A DNA stretch of 64,000 nucleotides from Pseudoxanthomonas sp. CF385 (GTDB lineage: Bacteria; Pseudomonadota; Gammaproteobacteria; Xanthomonadales; Xanthomonadaceae), in NCBI RefSeq assembly GCF_900104255.1, contig NZ_FNKZ01000002.1, positions 434,001-498,000 on the forward strand, in the 5' to 3' direction. Under the pieces are notes generated by a model. The model ran no database searches and was not told the DNA's origin. It was given only the letters and a program-made list of their open reading frames with translations. Position numbers and translations under genes: made by a program. The first letter of the stretch is position 1, and every line of letters starts with the position of its first letter. This document shows positions 9,658 through 17,569 of the stretch, piece by piece.

Positions 9658-9688
9658 AAAAGGCCCGGCATGTCCGGGCCTTTTCCTT
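9658..9688 (+). terminator. intrinsic terminator after the first M13 gene
   Basis: AAGGCCCGG-catgt-CCGGGCCTT followed by TTCC TTT; a 9-bp GC-rich stem 20 bases after the stop. Confidence 0.85.
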
Positions 9689-9842
9689 TCCGGGCCGGTC
9701 CCTGGAACGACCAGGCGATGGAGTCTGTGACACAGGGCCGGTTGGCGCCGCCAAATGCGGCGGGATTTGCGCGATGGCATGACGGGACGCCCGCGGCGCC
9801 CTTGCTAGAATCGCCCGACCCCTGAATCACGGAAGCTCCCTG

Positions 9843-11864
9843 ATGTCCCTCCCGCGCACCGCACTCGGCCGTCCCACCCTGATCGCTCTCGCCCTGGTCC
9901 TGGCCCTGGGCGCCCCGGACGCCGATGCGCAGCGCAAGAAGCGCGCCGCGCGTGCCCCCGCCGTCAGCGCGGAGTGCACCGACTTCTACACCGCCACCAA
10001 CGCCACCTGGCTGAAGGCCCACCCCGTCCCCGCCGGCGAAGGCGGCGTGAGCGTGCTGGGTGCCTTCCGCGAGCGCACCCTGGAACAGCAGCGCGCCCTG
10101 CTCGACGCGGCGATGAAGTCGCCGCAGGGCAACGTGCAGAAACTGCTGGGCGACTTCTGGGCCAGCGGTCTGGACGAAGCGGCCGTGGAAGCCGACGGCG
10201 CCAAGCCGATCGCCCCGCTGCTGGACCGCATCAACGCCATCAAGAAGCCCAAGGATGTCGCGCCGGCCATCGCTGCGCTGCACCAGGTCGGCATCCCGGT
10301 GGCCTTCAACTTCAGCCCGGACGTGGACCTGCAGGCGCTGGATCGCCACATCGGGTACTTCATGCAGGGCGGCCTGGGCCTGCCGGACCCGGCGTACTAC
10401 ACCCGCACCGATGCCGACACCCGCGAACTGCTGGGCCGCTACCGCGCCTACGTGAAGCAGGTGCTGGCGCTGACCGGTACGCCGGCGGCGAAGCTGGATG
10501 CCGAATCGGCCCTGGTGATCGATCTGGAATCGCGCCTGGCGCAGGTGTCCAAGCCGATCGTCGACCTGCGCAGCCCGTTCGCCAACTACGCTCCGGTGCC
10601 GACCAAGGACCTGGGCAAGCAGTACCGTAATCTGCAGCTCGACGCCTTCCTGAAAGCGCAGGGCGTCAGCGACGACACCGTCTCGCTCGCCGATCCGGCC
10701 CTGTTCAAGCGCCTCGACGGCCTCGTCGCCAGCCTCAAGCCGGACCAGTGGAAGGCCTACCTGCGCTGGCGCGTGGGCGATGCGATGGCGCCCTACCTCG
10801 CCAAGCCGTTCCGCGATGCGGAGTTCGACTTCCGCGGCCGCGTGCTGCGTGGCGACGCCGCGCCCGCGCCGCGCTGGCAGCAGGTGCTGGACGCCATCAA
10901 CCTCGCCGCCGGCCCGATGCTGGGCAAGGAATACGCCGAACGCTTCGTGCCGGCCGACCACAAGCGTCGTGCCGAACAGATCGCCGGCCAGGTACGCGAC
11001 GCGCTGGGCCGCGGCATCGAGCGCAGCAGCTGGCTGAGCGACACCGCCAAGGCCGAGGGCAAGGCGAAGCTGGACAAGCTGAAGATCGAAGTCGGCACGC
11101 CCCGGCGCGACCTGGACTACACCGTGCAACCGATGGGGCGCGGCAGCTTCGGCGGCAACATCCTGATCGCGTCCACGTGGCGCCATCGCGAAGAGATGAA
11201 GCGCATCGGCAAGGGCAACGCCGACCGCCGCTGGGACGTGCTGCCGCAACAGCCGGCACTGGCCTACGACCTGGCGCAGAACCGACTGATCGTCACCGCC
11301 GCGGTGCTGCAGGAGGAAATCTTCGACGCCAGGCAGCCCGCCGCCGTGCAGTACGGCGCGTTCGGCGCGCTGGTGGGCCACGAGCTGAGCCGTGGCTTCG
11401 ACGGCAAGGGCCGCATGGTCGATGCCAAGGGCCAGCTGCGCGACTGGTGGAGCCCGGCGGACGTGGCCGCCTGGAATGCGCTGGGCAGCAAGGTCGCCGC
11501 GCAGTACGGCGCCTACGCCTATCCGGGCCTGAAGAACGTCAAGGTCAACGGCGCCCTGACCCAGGACGAGAACCTGGCCGACCTGGCCGGCGTCGAACTC
11601 GCATGGGATGCGTTCTCCACCGCCGAACCGCAGGCCAGCGCGGCGTCGAAGCAGTCGTTCTACAAGGCGTGGGCCACGTTGTGGGCGCAGAACCTGTCGG
11701 AGACCGAAGCCGCGCAGCGCGCCGCGGTGGACGTGCACGCCCCGGGCCAGTGGCGCGCCAACGGTCCGCTGACGCAGCAGCCCGCGTTCGCGCAGGCCTT
11801 CACCTGCAAGGCCGGTCAGCCGATGCAGGCGAACGAGGCCGACCAGATCCGCGTCTGGCGCTGA
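9843..11864 (+). CDS. degenerate M13 family peptidase paralogue (zinc site altered)
   Basis: A 673-residue exported protein (signal peptide to about D-A-D-A-Q, residue 30; no lipobox). It aligns along its whole length with the preceding M13 enzyme and keeps Glu576 in E-N-L-A-D and the G-H-E region. However, the zinc motif reads H-E-L-S-R at 513-517: the second zinc histidine is arginine (codon CGT at 11391-11393). The N-A-Y-Y substrate motif is replaced by L-A-Y-D. The frame is intact and codon use matches its neighbours, so it is under coding selection, but classical M13 catalysis is unlikely. It may be an inhibitor, a partner or a binding protein. M13 pseudo-peptidase status is inferred from the missing ligand. 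Confidence 0.9.
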   Translation: MSLPRTALGRPTLIALALVLALGAPDADAQRKKRAARAPAVSAECTDFYTATNATWLKAHPVPAGEGGVSVLGAFRERTLEQQRALLDAAMKSPQGNVQKLLGDFWASGLDEAAVEADGAKPIAPLLDRINAIKKPKDVAPAIAALHQVGIPVAFNFSPDVDLQALDRHIGYFMQGGLGLPDPAYYTRTDADTRELLGRYRAYVKQVLALTGTPAAKLDAESALVIDLESRLAQVSKPIVDLRSPFANYAPVPTKDLGKQYRNLQLDAFLKAQGVSDDTVSLADPALFKRLDGLVASLKPDQWKAYLRWRVGDAMAPYLAKPFRDAEFDFRGRVLRGDAAPAPRWQQVLDAINLAAGPMLGKEYAERFVPADHKRRAEQIAGQVRDALGRGIERSSWLSDTAKAEGKAKLDKLKIEVGTPRRDLDYTVQPMGRGSFGGNILIASTWRHREEMKRIGKGNADRRWDVLPQQPALAYDLAQNRLIVTAAVLQEEIFDARQPAAVQYGAFGALVGHELSRGFDGKGRMVDAKGQLRDWWSPADVAAWNALGSKVAAQYGAYAYPGLKNVKVNGALTQDENLADLAGVELAWDAFSTAEPQASAASKQSFYKAWATLWAQNLSETEAAQRAAVDVHAPGQWRANGPLTQQPAFAQAFTCKAGQPMQANEADQIRVWR

Positions 11865-11888
11865 GCCCGTCGCGATGGCGTGATGCAG

Positions 11889-11920
11889 GAACGGCGCGGA
11901 TATCCGCGCCGTTCTTTTTT
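11889..11920 (+). terminator. intrinsic terminator after the second M13 gene
   Basis: GAACGGCGCGGATATCCGCGCCGTTC is a perfect inverted repeat followed by a run of six T. It lies between convergent genes and could also slow transcripts from the rhomboid gene on the other strand. Confidence 0.85.
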
Positions 11921-11930
11921 CAATGCCGCA

Positions 11931-12575
11931 TCACTTGACGATGCGCATGCGGGGCGGACCTTTCCGGCCACGCCCGAACGGCGGCTGGCCGCGCCAGTAA
12001 CGGATCATCAGCCAGCCGAACACCATGCCGCCGAGGTGGGCGAAATGCGCCACGCCGGGCTGCAGGCCGGTGAAGCCCATCAGCAGCGCCAGCACGGCGT
12101 AGATGATCACCAGCGTGCGCGCGCGAATCTCCATCGGCAGCGGGAAGATGATCATGCGGTTGTTCGGGAAGAGCATGCCGTAGCCCAGCAGCAGGCCGAA
12201 CACGCCGCCGGAGGCGCCCAGTGTGGGATAGGGCATGCCGCCGCTGCTCACCATCCACCAGCCCACGCCCAGTTGAAGAACGCCCGCCCCGATGATGCAG
12301 ACCAAGTAGTAGGTCAGGAAGCGCTTCGGCCCCCACGTCTGCTCCAGCGGGCTGCCGAACATCCACAGCGCGAGCATGTTGAAGGCCAGGTGGGCGATGC
12401 TGCTCGGGTCGTGCAGGAAGCCGTAGGTCAGCAGCTGCCACGGCATGAAACCGTGGCCGACCGGCCACAATGCAAGCCAGAGTTCCAACACGTGGCCGAG
12501 CGTGAGCTGCAACAGGTAGACCACGACATTCGCGATCAGCAGGTTGCGGGTGATGGGGGGCAATCGCGGAAACAT
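11931..12575 (-). CDS. rhomboid family intramembrane serine protease
   Basis: A 214-residue polytopic membrane protein with the rhomboid catalytic serine motif G-A-S-G-G and a later helix with H-L-G-G supplying the catalytic histidine; H-L-A-F-N-M is the oxyanion/loop region. Six hydrophobic segments match the minimal bacterial rhomboid core. The start at 12575 is chosen over the in-frame ATG at 12602 because GAGGA lies seven bases before it. The basic C-terminus is short and cytoplasmic. The substrate is unknown. It precedes nothing in its own transcript and follows the alkyltransferase-like gene on the same strand. Confidence 0.9.
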   Translation of the reverse strand: MFPRLPPITRNLLIANVVVYLLQLTLGHVLELWLALWPVGHGFMPWQLLTYGFLHDPSSIAHLAFNMLALWMFGSPLEQTWGPKRFLTYYLVCIIGAGVLQLGVGWWMVSSGGMPYPTLGASGGVFGLLLGYGMLFPNNRMIIFPLPMEIRARTLVIIYAVLALLMGFTGLQPGVAHFAHLGGMVFGWLMIRYWRGQPPFGRGRKGPPRMRIVK

Positions 12576-12617
12576 GGGGGTCCTCAAGGCGTCTGCCGCC
12601 ATGATACGTGGCTCACG

Positions 12618-12956
12618 TTAAGACCCGCTCGGGCCCCAGAGTGCTTCGTCCAGCGTGTCGGCCTTGCGCGGGCGTTTCACCCGCCCGTTCTCGACCTTCA
12701 CGCCTTCCGCGCGCAGGCGCTGGCTCTGCTCTCGATACGCCCGCGAGCCCTCCGGGAACGCGATGCGTCCGTCCGAACGCAGCACGCGGTGCCAGGGCAG
12801 CTTCGGATCGTCGTTCTGGCTGAGGATGCGCGCCGCCAGCCGCGCCCGCCCGGGCAGGCCGGCGCGATGCGCGACCTCGCCGTAGCCGGCCACCTGCCCG
12901 CGCGGAATGGCGCGGATCGCGGCCAGGATGCGGTCTTCGGGAGACTTGGCGCTCAT
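12618..12956 (-). CDS. alkyltransferase-like protein (ATL, MGMT family)
   Basis: A 112-residue protein of the DNA-binding MGMT fold. The helix-turn-helix region (G-Q-V-A-G-Y-G-E-V-A) is intact, but the acceptor motif P-C-H-R is P-W-H-R, the tryptophan substitution that defines ATL proteins. Known ATLs bind O6-alkylguanine without removing the alkyl group and pass the lesion to nucleotide excision repair; that role is inferred here. The length equals other ATLs. It is cytoplasmic. The rhomboid gene follows on the same strand. Confidence 0.92.
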   Translation of the reverse strand: MSAKSPEDRILAAIRAIPRGQVAGYGEVAHRAGLPGRARLAARILSQNDDPKLPWHRVLRSDGRIAFPEGSRAYREQSQRLRAEGVKVENGRVKRPRKADTLDEALWGPSGS

Positions 12957-12997
12957 GTCGCATTAGCATAGCGGCATCGGCAACACCGGAGCACGCC

Positions 12998-13408
12998 ATG
13001 GAAAACTTCGAACAGGTTCGCGGCCACCTGAATTCATCCGGCTACAAGGTCACCATGCACGACCCGTTCGTCGCCTGCGTGGAGTTGTCGCTGGGCAATG
13101 GCAAGCGCCACCAGGCGATCTTCCTGTCCGAGTTGGGCAACGACGATGAGCGCGGCTACCTGCGCGTGAGCACGGTGATTGCGCCGATGACCGGCATCGA
13201 CGCCAGGCGCGCCCTGACGTTCAACTGGCAGAGCAGCGTGGGTTACCTCGCCATCGGCGAACTCGACGGCGTGCCGTACCTGCAGCTGTGCGAGAACCGC
13301 CCCTACGAGAGCCTCAACCCGGCGGAAGTGGACCGCCTGGTGCTGGAGATCGGCGGCCTCGGCGACAGCATGGAGCGTGCGCTGTCCGCGGAGGGCGACC
13401 TGCTGTAA
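12998..13408 (+). CDS. conserved small protein, YbjN/CesT-chaperone-like fold suspected
   Basis: A 136-residue soluble protein starting at ATG 12998, divergent from the ATL gene. It has no signal peptide or membrane segment. Alternating strands ([30 protein letters not shown]) then an amphipathic C-terminal helix resemble YbjN or type III chaperone-like domains. That resemblance is by eye only. There is no catalytic motif and no informative neighbour. Function is unknown. Confidence 0.75.
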   Translation: MENFEQVRGHLNSSGYKVTMHDPFVACVELSLGNGKRHQAIFLSELGNDDERGYLRVSTVIAPMTGIDARRALTFNWQSSVGYLAIGELDGVPYLQLCENRPYESLNPAEVDRLVLEIGGLGDSMERALSAEGDLL

Positions 13409-13432
13409 CGGCGCAGGCCATCGGACAAAGAG

Positions 13433-13460
13433 AAACGCCGGGCATCGCCCGGCGTTTTCC
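13433..13460. terminator. bidirectional terminator between convergent genes
   Basis: AACGCCGGGC-atc-GCCCGGCGTT with A-rich left flank and TTTT right flank. It serves the small plus-strand gene and probably the minus-strand pit gene. Confidence 0.8.
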
Positions 13461-13483
13461 GTTTCAGCGCATGGGCGGAAGCG

Positions 13484-14605
13484 TCATGCCCAGCCGATCG
13501 CTTCCAACAGGCGCAGCAGTCCGTAGGCGAGGCCGCCGGCGGCCGGGATGGTCAGCACCCACGCCCACAGGATGCGCTCGATCACGCTGAACTTCAGCGC
13601 ACGCGGATTCTTGGCGAAGCCCACGCCCATGATGGCGGTGGAGATGCTGTGCGTGGTCGAGACCGGCATGCCGAAGTGCGCGGCCACCGTCAGGATCGTG
13701 GCCGAGCTGGTTTCCGCGGCGAACCCGTTGATCGGGTGCAGCTTCACCATCTTGTGGCCCAGGGTCTTGATGATCTTCCAGCCGCCCGAGGCCGTGCCCA
13801 AGGCCATCACGATGGCGCAGGTGATGACGATCCACATGGCGATGTCCTGCTCGCCGGCGCTGCCCGGATGCAGGAACGCCAGCCAGCCCGGCAGGTTGTC
13901 GAGCGCGCCGGTCGCCTCGGCGCCGAACAACGTCAGCGCGATGATGCCCATCGTCTTCTGCGCGTCGTTGTGACCATGCGCATAGCCCATGTAGGCCGCC
14001 GACAGGATCTGCGCCTTGCCGAAGAACTTGTTGACGAAGTGCGGTCGCGCGAGGCGACCCAGCCAGCCGCCGACCCGCGCCAGCAGCACGATCAGCCCCC
14101 ACAGCGCCACCATCACCACGATGCCGAGCAGGAAGCCCGCCACCGGCGAGGTGATCATCGGCAGCACGACCTTCCACAGAATGCCCTTATTCTGCGTCCA
14201 GTCGCCGGCCGCCTGCGACCAGATCAGCGCCGCCCAGTCGTTGTGCGCGGCGGCGAGCGCGGCACCGCACAGGCCGCCGATCAACGCGTGCGAGGACGAG
14301 GACGGCAGGCCCTTCCACCAGGTGATCAGGTTCCAGATGATCCCGCCCAGCAGCGCGCACAGGATCACCTGCGAAGTGACCTGCACCACCTGGGTATCGA
14401 TCAGCCCGGACGCGATCGTCTTGGCCACTGCGGTACCGGTCAGCGCGCCGATCAGGTTCATGCCTGCGGCGAGCATCACCGCCTGGCCAGGCGACAGCAC
14501 CTTAGTCGCGACGACCGTGGCGATGGAGTTGGCGGTGTCGTGGAAGCCGTTGATGAACTCGAAGACGAGCGCGGCGAAGATCACCACCAGCACGAGGGTA
14601 AGCAT
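13484..14605 (-). CDS. pit: low-affinity inorganic phosphate transporter, Pit family
   Basis: A 373-residue membrane protein with the duplicated Pit signature: G-F-H-D-T-A-N-S-I-A near residue 20 and the second copy G-H-N-D-A-Q-K-T-M-G near 210. About ten hydrophobic segments are visible, and a conserved S-S-S-H-A-L-I-G-G lies near 105. Pit proteins import phosphate as a metal-phosphate complex driven by protons. The DUF47 gene lies 12 bases upstream on the same strand, the usual arrangement for Pit systems. The window also holds a phosphate-scavenging locus at 30-36 kb, which could supply its substrate. Confidence 0.95.
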   Translation of the reverse strand: MLTLVLVVIFAALVFEFINGFHDTANSIATVVATKVLSPGQAVMLAAGMNLIGALTGTAVAKTIASGLIDTQVVQVTSQVILCALLGGIIWNLITWWKGLPSSSSHALIGGLCGAALAAAHNDWAALIWSQAAGDWTQNKGILWKVVLPMITSPVAGFLLGIVVMVALWGLIVLLARVGGWLGRLARPHFVNKFFGKAQILSAAYMGYAHGHNDAQKTMGIIALTLFGAEATGALDNLPGWLAFLHPGSAGEQDIAMWIVITCAIVMALGTASGGWKIIKTLGHKMVKLHPINGFAAETSSATILTVAAHFGMPVSTTHSISTAIMGVGFAKNPRALKFSVIERILWAWVLTIPAAGGLAYGLLRLLEAIGWA

Positions 14606-14617
14606 GGGCGCGACCCG

Positions 14618-15244
14618 TCAGCTGTTCTTGAGGACGATCTGGTACGCCACCACGCCGGCCTCGCGGCAGCGGTCGATGGCCTTCTCCAGGATCTCGAAGA
14701 ATTCCTTCAGCAGGAACATCTGCAGGTGGTCCAGGCGACCGGAGTAGATGTCGCGGTACAGCTCCAGCATCAGGCGGTCGGCCTCGTTCTCGATCGCGCG
14801 CAGCTTCTCGTTGAGCGAGGTCATGCGATCGATGTTCATCTTCTTGATCTCGTGGACCATCTCCACGACCACGGACGCCGCCTGCTCCAGCATCGCCGCG
14901 CGCGGCGCGAAGTCGATGCCGTCCAGATGCTGGATGGCCAGCGAATAGCGGTCGGCGAACTTCTCGACCTGCTTGGGGATCTTGTACAGCGCCGAGCCCA
15001 GCGCCTCGATGTCCTCGCGCTCGATCGGGGTGATGAAGCTGTCCACCAGCGCCTTGCCGATCTTGTCCGAGGCCGCGCGCTCGCGCAGGCGCGCCAGCTT
15101 GAAGGCATCGAGCGCCGGCTGGCGGTCGGTGGCCTTCATCATGGTGTGCAGGGCCTTGGTGCTGTCGTGGGCGGCTTGGGCGGCCTCGTCCAACAGCGTG
15201 TAGAACTGCTGGCCGGAGCCGAAGATCGTCTGGAGGGAGAACAT
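14618..15244 (-). CDS. DUF47/PhoU-like Pit accessory protein
   Basis: A 208-residue, almost wholly helical cytoplasmic protein of the DUF47 (TIGR00153) family, related to PhoU. It begins F-S-L-Q-T-I-F-G and has the conserved helix E-R-E-D-I-E-A-L-G near residue 80 and metal-binding-type acidic helices. It is the first gene of a pair with pit, separated by 12 bases. Family members accompany Pit and are thought to control phosphate flux; this is known from co-occurrence more than biochemistry. Confidence 0.9.
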   Translation of the reverse strand: MFSLQTIFGSGQQFYTLLDEAAQAAHDSTKALHTMMKATDRQPALDAFKLARLRERAASDKIGKALVDSFITPIEREDIEALGSALYKIPKQVEKFADRYSLAIQHLDGIDFAPRAAMLEQAASVVVEMVHEIKKMNIDRMTSLNEKLRAIENEADRLMLELYRDIYSGRLDHLQMFLLKEFFEILEKAIDRCREAGVVAYQIVLKNS

Positions 15245-15526
15245 CAGGCGGTCCCACCGTCACGGGATGGACGGCTTCAAGGGCGGAATTATGACGGTTT
15301 CATGACTCTGGCGGACAGCCCGGCGCCCGGGCCGGTACCGGCACCGGGGCGCCATTAGCCAAACGTCTCGTTCAGCTTCGCATCTTGTCCACGGGACCGT
15401 TTGCTAAACTCGCGCCGCGCCCCTTGGGGTGCATCCTATGGACGACGACCCTACTCCCCCCCACTGTCCCCCGCGACAGACCCCGCCCGCCTCGCCGGCC
15501 CTCCACCCTATTGACCGGGAGGCGCC
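15245..15526. other. intergenic region upstream of the CNNM/CBS gene; no gene seen
   Basis: A 282-base region between divergent genes. TTTGCTAAACT near 15405 could hold a -10 element (TAAACT), but no well-spaced -35 was found. A C-rich stretch follows (15450-15500). I looked for a manganese (yybP-ykoY) type riboswitch and did not find its conserved loops. The gene at 15527 has its own GGGAGG ribosome site. Confidence 0.4.
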
Positions 15527-16837
15527 GTGCTCGAGTTGCTGATCGTCGCCTTCCTGATCGTCATCAATGCCTTCTTCGCACTGTCGGAGATGGCCCTGAT
15601 GACGTCCCGCAAACTCAAGCTCAAGCAGATGGCGCAGGAGAGCCGGGGCGCCCGTGTCGCGCTGCACCTGGCCGAGCATCCCGACAACCTGCTGTCCACC
15701 GTGCAGGTGGGCATTACCGGCCTGGGCATCCTGACCGGCATGTTCGGCGGTGACGCCATCGGCCAGATGATCGCGGCCTGGCTATCCGACGTCTGGCCCG
15801 GCGCCCAGCGCTATACCAACCCGATCGGTGTCGGCACCGCGGTGACCCTGATCACCGCCAGCTCGGTCATCTTCGGCGAACTGATTCCCAAGCGTCTCGC
15901 GCTGACCAACGCCGAATCCATCGCGTCCGTGGTCGCGATCCCGCTGGACTGGCTGTCGCGCATCGCGCGCCCGGTGGTGTTCGTGCTCGGCGCGATCAAC
16001 CGCGGCGTGCTGCGCATGCTCGGCATCCGCGACGACAACCGCGCGGCGGTGACGGAAGAGGAAATCCGCATGCTGGTGACCGAGAGCCACGAGCAGGGCG
16101 TGATCGACGCCGACGAGCGCAACATGGTCAACCGTGTGCTGCGCCTGGGCGACCGCACCGCCGACAGCCTGATGACGCCGCGCAAGAAGATCGTCTGGCT
16201 GGACGCGGCCGCCTCCTACGAAGACAACCTGCAGACCATGCACGAGTCGGCGTTCTCGCGCTTCCCGGTCTATCGCGGCAGCGACCAGGACGTGGTCGGC
16301 GTACTCGAGGTGAAGTCGCTGCTGCCGGCGCTCGGCGCCGCGCGACCGGACCTCTTCATCAAGCTGCGCGAGCCGCTGTTCGTGTCCGAGTCCACCCATG
16401 CGATGAAGCTGCTGGAGATCTTCCGCGAAGAGCAGCAATCACTGGCATTGGTGGTCGACGAATACGGCGAGATCCAGGGCCTGGTGACGCAGAGCGACCT
16501 GATGGGCGCCGTGGTCGGCCGCCTGCAGGCCGCGGAGCACAACATCGATGAGGCCCCGCTGGTCGTGGTCCGCGAAGACGGCTCGCTGCTGGTCGACGGC
16601 TCGCTGCCGAACGACGACCTGCGCGAACTGCTGGGCGGCGTCGCCCTGCCCGACGACGACGAGTACAACACCCTCGCTGGCATGATGATCGAGCGTTTCG
16701 GCCGCATCCCGCACGTCGGCGAACAGCTCGAGTGGGCCGGCTGGCGTTTCGAAGTCGTCGACCTCGACGGCGCGCGCATCGACAAGCTGCTGCTGCAGAA
16801 ACTGCCGGAAACCGACGGCGAAGACCTGGCGGTCTGA
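15527..16837 (+). CDS. CNNM/CBS-domain membrane protein (hemolysin C/CorC-like family)
   Basis: A 436-residue protein starting at GTG 15527 behind GGGAGG. Domains: DUF21/CNNM membrane region (about 1-185, with S-E-M-A-L-M-T-S-R-K), a CBS pair (about 215-335; M-T-P-R-K-K-I-V-W-L and Y-G-E-I-Q-G-L-V-T), and a C-terminal CorC/HlyC transporter-associated domain (about 350-430). Relatives are implicated in magnesium/cobalt efflux; the hemolysin name is historical. The next gene starts one base after the stop, so an operon with ExoD is likely. Confidence 0.92.
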   Translation: MLELLIVAFLIVINAFFALSEMALMTSRKLKLKQMAQESRGARVALHLAEHPDNLLSTVQVGITGLGILTGMFGGDAIGQMIAAWLSDVWPGAQRYTNPIGVGTAVTLITASSVIFGELIPKRLALTNAESIASVVAIPLDWLSRIARPVVFVLGAINRGVLRMLGIRDDNRAAVTEEEIRMLVTESHEQGVIDADERNMVNRVLRLGDRTADSLMTPRKKIVWLDAAASYEDNLQTMHESAFSRFPVYRGSDQDVVGVLEVKSLLPALGAARPDLFIKLREPLFVSESTHAMKLLEIFREEQQSLALVVDEYGEIQGLVTQSDLMGAVVGRLQAAEHNIDEAPLVVVREDGSLLVDGSLPNDDLRELLGGVALPDDDEYNTLAGMMIERFGRIPHVGEQLEWAGWRFEVVDLDGARIDKLLLQKLPETDGEDLAV

Positions 16838-16838
16838 G

Positions 16839-17462
16839 ATGTCAGATGAGCCACAGCGCCACACGAGCACCGGCGCCCTGCTCGAAGAGTTCGCCACCGG
16901 CGATCCCGACGAGGTCCTGCACCTGGGCGACCTGCTGAAGGATTTCGGCCCGGCCGCATTCGGCCTGCTGCTGTTCATCGGCCTGCTGCCCGCCTTCATT
17001 CCCGTTCCCGGCGTGGGCGGTGCGATCGGCGGCCCGATGGTCATCCTGGTCGGCGCGCAGCTGCTGGTCGGCATGCGCAAGCTCTGGCTGCCCGCCTTCC
17101 TCGCCCGCCGCGGCCCGCATCGCGGGACGGTGATGCGTTTCCGCCAACGCATGGCCCCGTGGCTGCGCCGGCTGGAGAAGCTGGTGCAGCCGCGCATGCC
17201 GGCCTTGCTCGACAACCGCCTCGCGGTCTGTTTCACGGGCCTGCTGCTGGTGTTGCTGGGCGTACTGCTCGCACTGCCGATCCCGTTCACCAACTACGTG
17301 TTCGGTTTCCTGCTGTTGCTGTTCGCGCTGGCGCTGCTGGAACGCGATGGCGCACTGATGCTCGTGGCCTGGGTGGCCGGCAGCATCGCCGTGGTCGTGT
17401 TCGGCTTCCTGTCGGGCAACCTGGTGGAATCGCTGGCCCGGCTGGTCGATAGCTGGTTCTGA
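16839..17462 (+). CDS. ExoD family membrane protein
   Basis: A 207-residue inner-membrane protein. It has an N-terminal soluble stretch (about 40 residues) and then four or five hydrophobic segments with the ExoD-type P-G-V-G-G-A-I-G-G-P motif near residue 60 and P-F-T-N-Y near 148. ExoD was named for exopolysaccharide and alkali-sensitivity phenotypes in Rhizobium; the mechanism is unknown. It is probably co-transcribed with the CNNM/CBS gene. Confidence 0.88.
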   Translation: MSDEPQRHTSTGALLEEFATGDPDEVLHLGDLLKDFGPAAFGLLLFIGLLPAFIPVPGVGGAIGGPMVILVGAQLLVGMRKLWLPAFLARRGPHRGTVMRFRQRMAPWLRRLEKLVQPRMPALLDNRLAVCFTGLLLVLLGVLLALPIPFTNYVFGFLLLLFALALLERDGALMLVAWVAGSIAVVVFGFLSGNLVESLARLVDSWF

Positions 17463-17478
17463 CGTCAGGATCGTATGG

Positions 17479-17548
17479 TGTGGGAGCGACGTCAGTCGCG
17501 ATGACGTCCCACCCTCCAGAAAAGCGCGCGACTCACGTCGCTCCCACA
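17479..17548. repeat. inverted pair of REP-like elements (family A)
   Basis: TGTGGGAGCGACGTCAGTCG at 17479 and its inverted partner GACTCACGTCGCTCCCACA ending at 17548 flank about 20 bases. The same element occurs at 22427-22569 and 45470-45538. It lies between convergent genes. Confidence 0.85.
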
Positions 17549-17569
17549 AAGAACCTCGGGGTACGTGGG

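Noticed and set aside
15245..15526. Manganese (yybP-ykoY) riboswitch before the CNNM/CBS gene
   Set aside because: The conserved loop sequences are not present.
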